Shown here piece by piece: positions 56,338 through 64,000 of a stretch of 64,000 nucleotides of DNA. The position numbers and the translations under genes were made by a program. The stretch spans positions 248,001 to 312,000 of the forward strand of contig NZ_JAAIXY010000002.1 in the NCBI RefSeq assembly GCF_010894455.1, in the 5' to 3' direction. The stretch is from Myxococcus eversor. GTDB taxonomy: Bacteria > Myxococcota > Myxococcia > Myxococcales > Myxococcaceae. The first letter of the stretch is position 1. Every line of letters starts with the position of its first letter. The notes under the pieces were generated by a model. It was not told the origin of the DNA, ran no database searches, and saw only the letters and a program-made list of their open reading frames with translations.

Positions 56338-58119
56338 ATGGCTTCCGAGTTGAACTGCGAAACCTGTGGTTTTCCCGTCCCCGCCGACACCGGTGTGTGC
56401 CCGCGGGACGGCACCGTGGCACTCGCTTCGTTCCACGTCCCACCGCCGGTCCCGGTATCGCCGGTGGCCGACGAGCCGAAGGTCGTCGTGCAGAGCACCC
56501 TGGAGGCCCTGACGGACGTGCCGAAGGATCCGCTCATCGGCCTGAAGCTTGGCGAGTACGAGCTGCGCGCTCGCATCGGCGTGGGCGGCATGGGGCTGGT
56601 GTACGAAGGAATCCAACCGCTCATCGGCAAGCGCGTGGCGGTGAAGGTGCTCCGTCCGGAGCTGGCCCACTCGAACGAGCAGGTGGAGCGGCTCTTGGCC
56701 GAGGCCCGCGCGGTGAACGCCATCCGCCACCGCGGCATCATCGACATCTTCGGCTTCGGCCAGGTGCCCGACGGCCGGCAGTACATCGTCATGGAGTACC
56801 TGGACGGTCAGCCGCTCGACGCCGTGCTGTCGGAGAAGAACCGGCTGCCCGTGCTGGAGGCCCTGCCCATCCTCGACGAGGTGCTCGCCGCGCTGGCCTC
56901 CGCGCATGGCGCGGGCGTGGTGCACCGCGACCTCAAGCCAAGCAACATCTTCCTCGTGCGCCAGCCGGACGGCTCACGCTACGTGAAGGTGCTGGACTTC
57001 GGCCTCGCCAAGCGGGGCCAGGGGCCCACCGGCCGCACCGCGCAGACGCGCACGGACATGGTGGTGGGCACGCCCGAGTACATGGCGCCGGAGCAGGCGC
57101 GAGGCCAGGAGGTGGGTCCGATGACCGACCTCTACGCCCTGGGCGTCGTCACGTTCGAGATGGTGACGGGCCGGCTGCCCTTCGTGGGCAGCTCGCCGGT
57201 GGACCTGTTGATGAAGCACGTGGAGGCCCGTCCGCCGCGGCCCTCGGAGTTCGTCTCCGACCTGCCGCCCGCGCTGGACGCGTTCATCCTCCAGATGCTC
57301 ACGAAGGACCCGGAGACGCGTCCCAACTCGGCGGACGCGCTGCGCCAGCAGCTCCACAAGCTGCGCCGCTCGCTGCGCTCCACCCGCTCCAACCCCAGCG
57401 CGCTCGCGCCCACCCACGAGAAGCCGCCTCCGGCGGATGACTCGGCGTCGCGGCGCCCCACCACGCCCGTCGCCGTGCCACCGCTGGAGCAGCAGGCCTC
57501 GCCCACCCCTTCGCCCATCCGCAAGTATGTGCCCGTGGCGGTGGCGCTCGGCGCGTCCGTGGCGTTGCTCGCCGGCGCCGCGGCCATCGTCTTCCAGGAG
57601 CCGGCCCGCGCCGTGTCCCTCACGCCCGCGCCTCGCGAGGAGCTCCCTCCGGCCCACGTCCGCGCCGCGCCTCCCGCGCCGCCCGACAGCGAGGCCCCGA
57701 GCAAGCCGGGCGGCAGCGGTCCGGCCGAAGCGGCTCCGGTGGCGGAGGACAAGGTGGAACCGGCGGCTCCCGGCATGGGCCGAGCGCTGGCCGCCACGGC
57801 TCCCTCGGCGAAGGCTCCCCCTCCTCCCCCCTCGGAGACGGCCTCACCGCTCCCGCGCGCGGGACGCCCCGCGGGCACCTCCAAGCCCTCGGCCAGCACG
57901 GACGCGATGTCGCGCGGCAGGCTCCTCAAGCGCATCAACTCGCTGGAGGAGTCCATGCCCGAGTTCATCAGTCAGGGCCGGGTGAAGAGCCCCGATATCG
58001 CGCTGAACATGCTGACGAAGTACCGGCGCGAGCTCGCCGAGAACGAGGACGGGGAGACCCGGCGCAAAATCCAGGAGGCCCTCGACTACATGGAGAACTC
58101 GTACATCAAGAAGCCCTGA
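56338..58119 (+). CDS. Ser/Thr protein kinase, transmembrane
   Basis: The 593-residue kinase has an N-terminal short zinc-ribbon-like start (CETCGFPV, then VCPRDGT), a complete kinase domain with IGVGGMGLVYEG, AVKVLRPELA, HRDLKPSN (196-203), DFGLAKRG and GTPEYMAPEQARG, a Pro/Ala linker, a membrane helix (YVPVAVALGASVALLAGAA) and a C-terminal helical domain (LKRINSLEESMPEFISQG). Myxobacteria have many such kinases in development and motility. It lies after a 144-bp gap without genes. Confidence 0.95.
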   Translation: MASELNCETCGFPVPADTGVCPRDGTVALASFHVPPPVPVSPVADEPKVVVQSTLEALTDVPKDPLIGLKLGEYELRARIGVGGMGLVYEGIQPLIGKRVAVKVLRPELAHSNEQVERLLAEARAVNAIRHRGIIDIFGFGQVPDGRQYIVMEYLDGQPLDAVLSEKNRLPVLEALPILDEVLAALASAHGAGVVHRDLKPSNIFLVRQPDGSRYVKVLDFGLAKRGQGPTGRTAQTRTDMVVGTPEYMAPEQARGQEVGPMTDLYALGVVTFEMVTGRLPFVGSSPVDLLMKHVEARPPRPSEFVSDLPPALDAFILQMLTKDPETRPNSADALRQQLHKLRRSLRSTRSNPSALAPTHEKPPPADDSASRRPTTPVAVPPLEQQASPTPSPIRKYVPVAVALGASVALLAGAAAIVFQEPARAVSLTPAPREELPPAHVRAAPPAPPDSEAPSKPGGSGPAEAAPVAEDKVEPAAPGMGRALAATAPSAKAPPPPPSETASPLPRAGRPAGTSKPSASTDAMSRGRLLKRINSLEESMPEFISQGRVKSPDIALNMLTKYRRELAENEDGETRRKIQEALDYMENSYIKKP

Positions 58120-58159
58120 AGGCAGGGCTCGTCGAAGAAGCACCCCGGTGGAAGCCTCG

Positions 58160-58930
58160 CTACTCCAGGCAGCCCAGCGGCTCCGTCGTCGCGTTGCGGG
58201 CCCGGTCCTCGCTCACCAGCTTCCAGCCCGCCAGGTCCGCCAGCAGCGTGTCGCGGTCCTGCCGCAGCACCGTGGGGTTCTTGCACTGGCGGATGTCCCA
58301 GTAGCGGTAGAAGGGCGGCAGCGCGAGTTGGAGCTCCGCCAGCTCCGAGAGCTGCAGCTCGTTGAGCTCCTTCTTGAAGAGGGTGAAGGCCACGTCCTCC
58401 ACGCCCACGACGCCGCGCTCGAAGTAGACGATGGCCAGGTCGTAGGCGATGAGCTGGTCCTTCTGCATGAAGGCGTGCAGCCGGTGCGCGGCCACGGTGA
58501 GCTGCAGGTTGCCGGAGATGCCCAGGCCCTGGGCGATGCGCATGGCCAGCATGCGCTCACAGCCGCCCTCTCCCGGAGGCGCCGTCCCCACCGTCGCGCC
58601 CAGGAAGAGGCGCCACGCCCAATTCGCCCCGTCCTCGCGCGGCGTCTGGAAGTAGCGGGGGCACTCCATGTGCCGGATGTAGAGCGCCACCAGGTCCTTG
58701 GGCAGGCGCGAGAAGTCCGGACGGTTGAAGGTGATGGGGCGCGGGTTGCGCTCGAACTGCCCGGCCCGGAGGCTCATCCGCTCGCCTTCGATGCTGTGCT
58801 TGAGCAGCTTGTCGACGTCGAACTCGCTCTCCAACTGGGGCAGTTTGCTCGCCGTATAGAGATACGTCAGCGGAATGAGCACGCCGGCCAGGCCGAGCAT
58901 GAACAGGACTATCCAGAGAAGACTCTTCAC
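58160..58930 (-). CDS. Transglycosylase (GT51)-like protein, possibly degenerate
   Basis: The 256-residue protein has a membrane anchor (SLLWIVLFMLGLAGVLIPLT) and resembles a peptidoglycan glycosyltransferase domain: RHMECPRYFQTP in the place of the usual ED-x-x-F motif, and LTVAAHRLHAFMQKDQLIAY, YFERGVVGVEDVAFTLF and SELAELQLALPPF at the usual later positions (the last is the classical LAGLP-like segment). The GGSTITQQ motif is replaced by GGCERMLAMR. It may be inactive or altered in substrate. Convergent with the kinase gene. Confidence 0.72.
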   Translation of the reverse strand: MKSLLWIVLFMLGLAGVLIPLTYLYTASKLPQLESEFDVDKLLKHSIEGERMSLRAGQFERNPRPITFNRPDFSRLPKDLVALYIRHMECPRYFQTPREDGANWAWRLFLGATVGTAPPGEGGCERMLAMRIAQGLGISGNLQLTVAAHRLHAFMQKDQLIAYDLAIVYFERGVVGVEDVAFTLFKKELNELQLSELAELQLALPPFYRYWDIRQCKNPTVLRQDRDTLLADLAGWKLVSEDRARNATTEPLGCLE

Positions 58931-58988
58931 GGCCCCAGGTTACCAGGGGCAGCGCTCTCCCGGCACACGGGTTAAAACCGCACTCACC

Positions 58989-59681
58989 ATGCCCGACTGG
59001 CATCCGGCCATCGTCACCTCCCGCTCCCCCGCAGCCGACGGGCTCACCGACCTCGTGCTCGACATCCACGGCACCCCGCTCGTGGGCACCCACTCCCACC
59101 CGGGGCAGTACGTCAGCCTCTGCCTGCCTGGGATGGAGCCGAGCCTGTTCGCCATCGCCTCCCCGCCCGAGCCCCAGGGCGGACGGTGGGAGTTCCTCAT
59201 CAAGGACGGCAGCCCCCTGCCCGACGCCCTCGTCCGCCTGTCGCCGGGCGCCCACGTGCATGTGTCGGCGCCCAAGGGAAAGGGCTTCCCGCTGGAGCGC
59301 GCTCGAGGGCATGACCTGCTCCTCTTCGCCACCGGCACCGGCATCTCCGCCATCCGCCCCGTCATCGCCAGCGTGCGGCGCGAGCGGGAGGCCTTCGGCC
59401 GCGTGAAGCTCTACTTCGGCGCGCGCACCCCCGGTGCCTTCGCGTACCAGGGAGAGCTGCATTCCTGGGAGGAAGGCGGCATCCAGGTGGTGCGCACCGT
59501 CAGCCAGCCCGGGGCGAGCGGCTGGCAGGGCCTCACCGGCTACGTGCAGGCCCACCTCGGCGAGGACACCGTGCAGGACGCCATGGCCTTCGTCTGCGGA
59601 CAGTCGAGCATGTCCCAGGGCGTCATGGACGCCTTGAAGGACAGGGGCATGCCCCGGGGCCACATCTTCTTCAACTACTGA
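58989..59681 (+). CDS. FAD/NAD-binding oxidoreductase (ferredoxin reductase-like)
   Basis: The 230-residue protein has the FNR two-domain fold: FAD domain with HPGQYVSLCL and SLFAIASPP, then NAD domain with LLFATGTGISAIRPVI, FGARTPGAFAYQGEL and FVCGQSSMSQGVMDAL. This is the pattern of flavodoxin/ferredoxin reductase and dihydroorotate dehydrogenase electron-transfer subunits, but no iron-sulfur cysteines are present at the C-terminus. Start ATG 58989 directly precedes the FAD domain. Confidence 0.88.
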   Translation: MPDWHPAIVTSRSPAADGLTDLVLDIHGTPLVGTHSHPGQYVSLCLPGMEPSLFAIASPPEPQGGRWEFLIKDGSPLPDALVRLSPGAHVHVSAPKGKGFPLERARGHDLLLFATGTGISAIRPVIASVRREREAFGRVKLYFGARTPGAFAYQGELHSWEEGGIQVVRTVSQPGASGWQGLTGYVQAHLGEDTVQDAMAFVCGQSSMSQGVMDALKDRGMPRGHIFFNY

Positions 59682-61300
59682 GCGGCGGGCGCCCCGGGAG
59701 ACACCACGGAGGCGCCCTCCGTGTAGCGCACGTCGAGCAGCACCGCGGACGGCTCGCTCTCCCCGGTGCGGCTGGCCACCTGCGGCGTCCACGCGGCCAC
59801 CCCCACCAGGCGCCCGTCCGGGCTGAAGCGCACGCGGCGCACGGACCAGTCGAAGCCGTGACTCCCGCGCGCGGTGGACTCGCCCTCGGTGAAGAGGTGC
59901 ACCTTCTTGTCCCAGCCTCCGGAGACGAGCGAGCGCCCGTCCGGGGAGATGGCCGCGGTGGACACCACGCCCCGGTGCACCGGCCACTTGTGCAGCACCT
60001 TGCCGGTGGCCGCGTCCACCAACGCGCCCGCGTTGAAGGGCCCTTGCGGCTCCTCCACGCCCTGCCGCTCGCGCTCGTACACGGCCCTGTCCCGCTCCGG
60101 CTTCTGCTCGGAGAGGCCCACGCCCAGCCGCTGCCCGCGCGCATCCACGGTGACGTCGCTGACGTACGCGGGGAAGGTGAAGTCCGAGCGCGCCGCCAGC
60201 ACCAGCGTCTCCACGGGCGCCGCGTCCTCCGGCGTTGGCGACTTCAGCGTGAGAAGGGCCTCGTGGTTGACCTCGTCGAAGGACACGCCCACCCGCTCCG
60301 AGAAGGGCGCGCCCAGCACGCCCTGCACGCCCTGGGGCACGCACGCGTCACACACCGCCACGTCCACGCCGCGCACCACCAGCGACTTGAAGCGCAGGGA
60401 CTGGCCGCGCGCCAGCCGCGCCTGGGTGATGCCCAGCGGGCCCGGCACGTCCACCGTCTCCTTCAAGAAGGCCACGTCGATGCCCGCCGCCGTGGCCGCC
60501 TCGCCGGTCACGACGATTGCGGGCACGCGCGCGTCCAGCGCGAAGCTGACGGGCGCCTTGCCATTCACCGAACCGCCCACCACCGCGGAGCCGCCCCGTC
60601 GCTCGAAGCGCGCGCGCGTCCCCTGTGAAGCCACCGACTCCAGGCCCGAGCGCCACGCGCGCACGTGCATGTCCCAGCCACCGGAGTACAGCGTCCCGTC
60701 CGGCGCGAAGGCCACCGCGCTCACCGGCCCCTCGTGCCCGCGCTCCTCGGAGGCATGGGCCAGGTCCGGCACGGACAGCACGGTGAGCAGGCCCTTCGCG
60801 CCGCCCGCCACCAGCCAGCGGCCGTCCGGGTGGAAGGCCACCACGGTGAGCGGCTCCTCGGTGACGCGCACGCCGCGAGCCTCACCCGTGGCCGCGTCGA
60901 ACAGGCGCACCGCGCCGTCACGGCCCGCGGTGGCGACCAGGTTTCCGTCCGGCGAGAAGGCCACGCCCTCCACGTCGAACTCGTACGCATTGACGAGCGG
61001 ATCGCCCAGCTTGCGGGGCGGCGTCTCCAGCGCCCAGAGGGACAGGAAGTAGGAGCGCGCGCCCAGCCGCGTGTACGCGACGCGGCGCTGACGGGGTGAG
61101 AAGTCCAGGCCCCAGATGAAGTCCGTCCGGTTGAGGATGGCGCCCTTCTCGAGCCCCGCCGTCGCTCCGGTGAGATACGCGCCCTGCGTCTGGCCCAGCC
61201 GCGCTTCCACCTCCGGAGCCAGCCCCGCCGCGTGGTGCGCGCACCCACCGCCCCCCGCCGCCAGCAATCCCGCCGCCAGCAGCCCCACCGTCCACCTCAT
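59675..61300 (-). CDS. WD40 lipoprotein with embedded retropepsin-like (degenerate) domain
   Basis: The 541-residue protein has a lipobox (AAGGGGC, Cys20), WD40-type blades at about 55-220 (GVAFSPDGNLVATAGRDG, AVAFAPDGTLYSGGWD) and again at about 375-525 (AAISPDGRSLVSGGWDKKV). Between them, residues 232-355 look like a retropepsin/clan AA aspartic protease unit: VNGKAPVSFALDARVPAIVV, a later strand FKSLVVRGVDVAV, and GVLGAPFSERVGVSFDEVN, but the catalytic D-[TS]-G is D256-A-R. It overlaps the upstream PBP-activator-like gene by 4 bp. Probably a surface- or periplasm-exposed binding protein. Confidence 0.82.
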   Translation of the reverse strand: MRWTVGLLAAGLLAAGGGGCAHHAAGLAPEVEARLGQTQGAYLTGATAGLEKGAILNRTDFIWGLDFSPRQRRVAYTRLGARSYFLSLWALETPPRKLGDPLVNAYEFDVEGVAFSPDGNLVATAGRDGAVRLFDAATGEARGVRVTEEPLTVVAFHPDGRWLVAGGAKGLLTVLSVPDLAHASEERGHEGPVSAVAFAPDGTLYSGGWDMHVRAWRSGLESVASQGTRARFERRGGSAVVGGSVNGKAPVSFALDARVPAIVVTGEAATAAGIDVAFLKETVDVPGPLGITQARLARGQSLRFKSLVVRGVDVAVCDACVPQGVQGVLGAPFSERVGVSFDEVNHEALLTLKSPTPEDAAPVETLVLAARSDFTFPAYVSDVTVDARGQRLGVGLSEQKPERDRAVYERERQGVEEPQGPFNAGALVDAATGKVLHKWPVHRGVVSTAAISPDGRSLVSGGWDKKVHLFTEGESTARGSHGFDWSVRRVRFSPDGRLVGVAAWTPQVASRTGESEPSAVLLDVRYTEGASVVSPGAPAAQ

Positions 61301-63462
61301 GAACCCGAGCCTCCCGACGCCGCCTTCTCCCGCTCCTTGTCCACGTTGATTTCGGTGACACCCTTGTTGTCGATGGACAGGAGGAACAGCTGCTTCACCG
61401 CCTCGCGCTTCTCGTTGAACGAAGTGCGGCCGGTGGCGCCGTCGAAGTCCTTCAGGCCGGACAGCGCGTCACGCATCTGTGCGCGCGTGCGAGGCCCGCC
61501 CTCCTTCTTCTCCACCAGTTGCCGCAGCATGCGCCCGGAGTCGTAGCCAATCGCCTCCAGGAGCCCCGGGTCCTTGCCCGTCTCCTGCTTGTAGGCCTCG
61601 CGGTACTTGCGCACGAAGGTGCGCGTCGCGGGCCGCTGCGAGTCCACGAAGAAGCCGTCCACGTACACCGAGCAGGTGACGAACTTGCCGCCGCGCTCAA
61701 TCAGCTCCGGCAGGCCCGAGCGCCCCTTGGGGCTGCTCCACTGGTTGGCGCCGAAGAGCGTCACCGTCTTCAGCTCCTTCTTGCCCGTCGTCTTGCGGAT
61801 GCGCTCCAAGTCCCTCGGCTCGCACGCGTTGGTGACGATGTCCTCCACCGCCAGCGCCGGGGCGACCAGGCTCACCCGCCGCCAGTCGTCCGGCATGAAG
61901 ATGGCCTCGAAGTCGATGATGGGCTCCACGCCGCTCTTCACCTTCTCCAGCGCCTTGCGGCGACGGAAGGCGTCCAGGTGCTCCCCCTGCAAGTCGCGCA
62001 CGCCCTCGACGTAGTCGCCGCGGTCCTCCAGGTAGTAGCGGCCCACCAGCTTCTTGGCCTCGGTGGTGAAGGTCGTCTGGTCATGCGAGTAGCGCTCCGC
62101 GCCCCGGACGACACCACCGCGCTCCAGCACCTGGTCCCAGAACGCGTCCGCCAGCTCCACGCCGTAAGGGATGTTCGGGTACAGGAGGGCGAACTTCTTG
62201 TAGCCCTTCACGTTGATGGCGTAGTCCGCGATGGCGTCCGCCTGCGCGGCGTTCGTCAGCATGTTGCGGAACACGTAGGGGCCCAGGTCCGTGACGCCCT
62301 CCTGGCGCGTCATGGTGAGCAGCGGAAGCTGGAGCTCCTCGGCCACCAGCGCCGCGCGCTTGGAGTCGTCACCGAGCAGCGGCCCCAGCACTGCAATCGC
62401 GCCGTCGTCGAAGGCGAGCTGCTCCATCGCCTGGCCCGTCTTGTTGACGTCGGCCTGCGTGTCCTTCACCACCAGCTCGATGTCGCTGCCCTCCAGGCCC
62501 AACTGGATGCCGCGCAGCACCGCCTCGCCGATGGGCTGGTAGCGGCCCGTCATGGGCAGGAGCACGCCCACCGTCTTCGGCTTCGCCTCCACGCGCCGCG
62601 TGGCCCGCGCGAGCAGCTCCCGGGCCTGGGGCGCGAAGGGGCTCTGCGGCGCCTCCGCGAGGAAGCGGTTGAGCGTCTCCTCCAGCCGCGTCCACTCGCG
62701 CAGGTGGTAGTAGACGCGCGCCAGCTTGAAGGTGAGCACGGGCCACGCCGGGTTGGTCGAAGGCAGTCCCTCCGCCACGCGGGCGATGTCCACGAAGTCC
62801 GCGCGGCCCTCCACCAGCGCCTCCACCCGGGCCACCGCGGCGTCGCGCTCCTGCTGCGTCTTCGCCTGTCCCGCCTGCTCCACCGCCATCGTCAGCGACT
62901 GGCCGTACAGCCCCGCGCCCTCGGCCGCCCGGGCCGCGTCGCGCAACAGCTGCTCACGCTCGGCGCCCTCGGCGCGCTCGGCGAGGCTGGACAGCGTCTG
63001 GTACGCGTCCCGGTAGGCGCCCACCTCCATGGCGGACAGCGCCAGCTTGCGCTTGGCGTCCTCGGCCTGGTTGTAGAGGGGGTTCTCGAAGAGCAGCTCG
63101 TTGAAGGACTTGCGCGCGTTGACGTAGTCCTTCGACTCGAAGAAGAGGACGCCGGCCTGGTAGAGCGCGTCCTGGCCCGCCGTCGTCGCGGGGTACGCCT
63201 TGCGCACCGACAGGTAGGCCTCCGCGGCCTTCTTCTTGTCGGGCGCGGCCTGGGCCGTCTGCCTCGCCTGGGCGAGCGCCGCGTCCGCCGTCGCGTCCTT
63301 CTTCGCTTCGACGGTGGGCCGCTTGGGGAAGGGGTCTCCCGTGGGGACTTCCTCCCCCGTGTCTCCACCGGCGGGTGGGGTGCGTGAGGGTCGAGGACAG
63401 GCCGTCAGCAGCAGGGCCAGCGCGACGAGGAGCGAGCGGCGCAAGGTGGGCAGGACTTCCAT
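61297..63462 (-). CDS. PBP activator (LpoA)-like lipoprotein with type 1 periplasmic-binding fold
   Basis: The 721-residue protein has a lipobox (ALLLTAC, Cys22), a helical TPR-like N-terminal part (about 60-290; ALYQAGVLFFESKDYVNARK) and a C-terminal type 1 periplasmic-binding domain starting VGVLLPMTGRYQPIGEAVL (about 310). The combination of TPR and PBP1 domains resembles LpoA, the outer-membrane activator of penicillin-binding proteins, though the binding half also resembles amino-acid-binding proteins. ATG 63477 is an alternative start. Its stop overlaps the WD40 gene start. Confidence 0.85.
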   Translation of the reverse strand: MEVLPTLRRSLLVALALLLTACPRPSRTPPAGGDTGEEVPTGDPFPKRPTVEAKKDATADAALAQARQTAQAAPDKKKAAEAYLSVRKAYPATTAGQDALYQAGVLFFESKDYVNARKSFNELLFENPLYNQAEDAKRKLALSAMEVGAYRDAYQTLSSLAERAEGAEREQLLRDAARAAEGAGLYGQSLTMAVEQAGQAKTQQERDAAVARVEALVEGRADFVDIARVAEGLPSTNPAWPVLTFKLARVYYHLREWTRLEETLNRFLAEAPQSPFAPQARELLARATRRVEAKPKTVGVLLPMTGRYQPIGEAVLRGIQLGLEGSDIELVVKDTQADVNKTGQAMEQLAFDDGAIAVLGPLLGDDSKRAALVAEELQLPLLTMTRQEGVTDLGPYVFRNMLTNAAQADAIADYAINVKGYKKFALLYPNIPYGVELADAFWDQVLERGGVVRGAERYSHDQTTFTTEAKKLVGRYYLEDRGDYVEGVRDLQGEHLDAFRRRKALEKVKSGVEPIIDFEAIFMPDDWRRVSLVAPALAVEDIVTNACEPRDLERIRKTTGKKELKTVTLFGANQWSSPKGRSGLPELIERGGKFVTCSVYVDGFFVDSQRPATRTFVRKYREAYKQETGKDPGLLEAIGYDSGRMLRQLVEKKEGGPRTRAQMRDALSGLKDFDGATGRTSFNEKREAVKQLFLLSIDNKGVTEINVDKEREKAASGGSGS

Positions 63463-63715
63463 GGCAGTGGGGTGCATAGCAGCGGCGATGCGCCTCCGTC
63501 GACAACGGAGCGGGGAGAAGATTCCTCGTGGAACCCCTCCCGCTGTGCACCCCTCGTGCCCGACCGTCCTCGCCCCTGGGACGTTGACTTCCTCACGTTG
63601 GCGCGGCGCCAGGGCCACGCCCATGCGGCCCCCAAGCCACGACAAGACACGGCCGCTCTGCCCTGCTCATGGGGCGAGCGGCCGGCCCTGACTCATGCGT
63701 GCCGCACGGCGTTGA

Positions 63716-64000
63716 TCAGCCGAACAGCTCCTTCACCTTGGCGAAGAAGCTCTTGGACTGCGGATGGGACTCCTCGCCGGACAGCTCCGCGAGCTTCTCC
63801 AACAGCTCGCGCTGCTTGGAGGACAGCTCCGTGGGCGTCTCCACGACGACGCGCACGTGTTGGTCTCCCCGCTGCTGGCTGTGCAGGTGGGGGATGCCCT
63901 TGCTCTTGAGCCTGAACACCTTCCCGGACTGGGTGCCGGCGGGGATGGTCATCTTCACCTTCCCGTCGAGCGTGGGGACGTCGATCTTCGCGCCCAGCGC
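63716..64000 (-). CDS. dnaJ: DnaJ chaperone, C-terminal end (partial)
   Basis: The last 94 residues of a DnaJ protein are in the window: the C-terminal substrate-binding domain with [20 protein letters not shown] and [14 protein letters not shown], then [20 protein letters not shown] and a C-terminal tail ending [10 protein letters not shown]. The J-domain and zinc fingers lie beyond the right edge. The 253 bp between it and the LpoA-like gene hold no gene. Confidence 0.93.
   Translation of the reverse strand, partial: ALGAKIDVPTLDGKVKMTIPAGTQSGKVFRLKSKGIPHLHSQQRGDQHVRVVVETPTELSSKQRELLEKLAELSGEESHPQSKSFFAKVKELFG

Overview
The window looks like chromosomal DNA of a myxobacterium of the Myxococcus, Corallococcus or Pyxidicoccus type. 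It is uniformly GC-rich with dense coding, many lipoproteins with Myxococcus-style lipoboxes, a eukaryote-like Ser/Thr kinase, VIT/vWA and TPR proteins, and two families known mainly from M. xanthus paralog groups (the double-CXXCG family and its lipoprotein partner). No rRNA operon, CRISPR array or intact transposase is visible.

Layout. 1-1508 (-) is an M16 zinc peptidase pair, the second cut by the window edge. 1606-3526 is a lipoprotein nuclease toxin with a DUF3396 immunity gene, bracketed by a 23-bp direct repeat; the toxin gene carries a frameshift in a C7 tract. 4263-13780 (+) is an MdtABC-type RND efflux operon with its outer-membrane lipoprotein and a DUF1330 gene. 13972-15597 is an LVIVD-repeat lipoprotein. 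At 15672 a HIT-domain gene starts but breaks off near 15897 where a low-GC island begins. The island carries a two-gene operon: a CAP12/Pycsar-type TIR protein followed by a DUF6414-like protein. It ends near a degenerate copy of tRNA-Phe; the intact tRNA-Phe lies about 0.8 kb further on, after a SnoaL-like gene. From 18855 come a sigma-32-like factor and a divergent NhaR-type LysR regulator, an amidohydrolase, an NfeD-slipin pair, a lipoprotein with a JAB-like motif and its small secreted neighbour, a DUF2721 protein, and a MerR-VIT/vWA operon with an apparently leaderless promoter.

31600-45077 holds a scramblase-like protein, a SitA6/SitI6-type toxin-immunity pair, an SDR, a YkvA protein, an Fe3+ ABC transporter (binding protein, fused permease, ATPase), a PfkB kinase, gyrA with a recognisable promoter and terminator, and a TPR protein. 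45248-64000 is mainly housekeeping and envelope genes: M24 peptidase, CheY-like regulator, TPR protein, a glycine-patterned protein, thioesterase, uracil-DNA glycosylase, a CpaF ATPase, a collagen-like lipoprotein, a Ser/Thr kinase, a degenerate GT51 protein, an oxidoreductase, a WD40 lipoprotein with an embedded retropepsin-like segment, a PBP-activator-like lipoprotein and the 3' end of dnaJ.

The most interesting parts are the TIR/DUF6414 island (candidate anti-phage module), the two clear and one possible lipoprotein toxin-immunity modules of the kind used in myxobacterial kin discrimination by outer-membrane exchange, the C7 frameshift in one of them, and the degenerate aspartic-protease fold inserted in a WD40 lipoprotein. 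All family assignments are by eye from sequence motifs; no database search was run.
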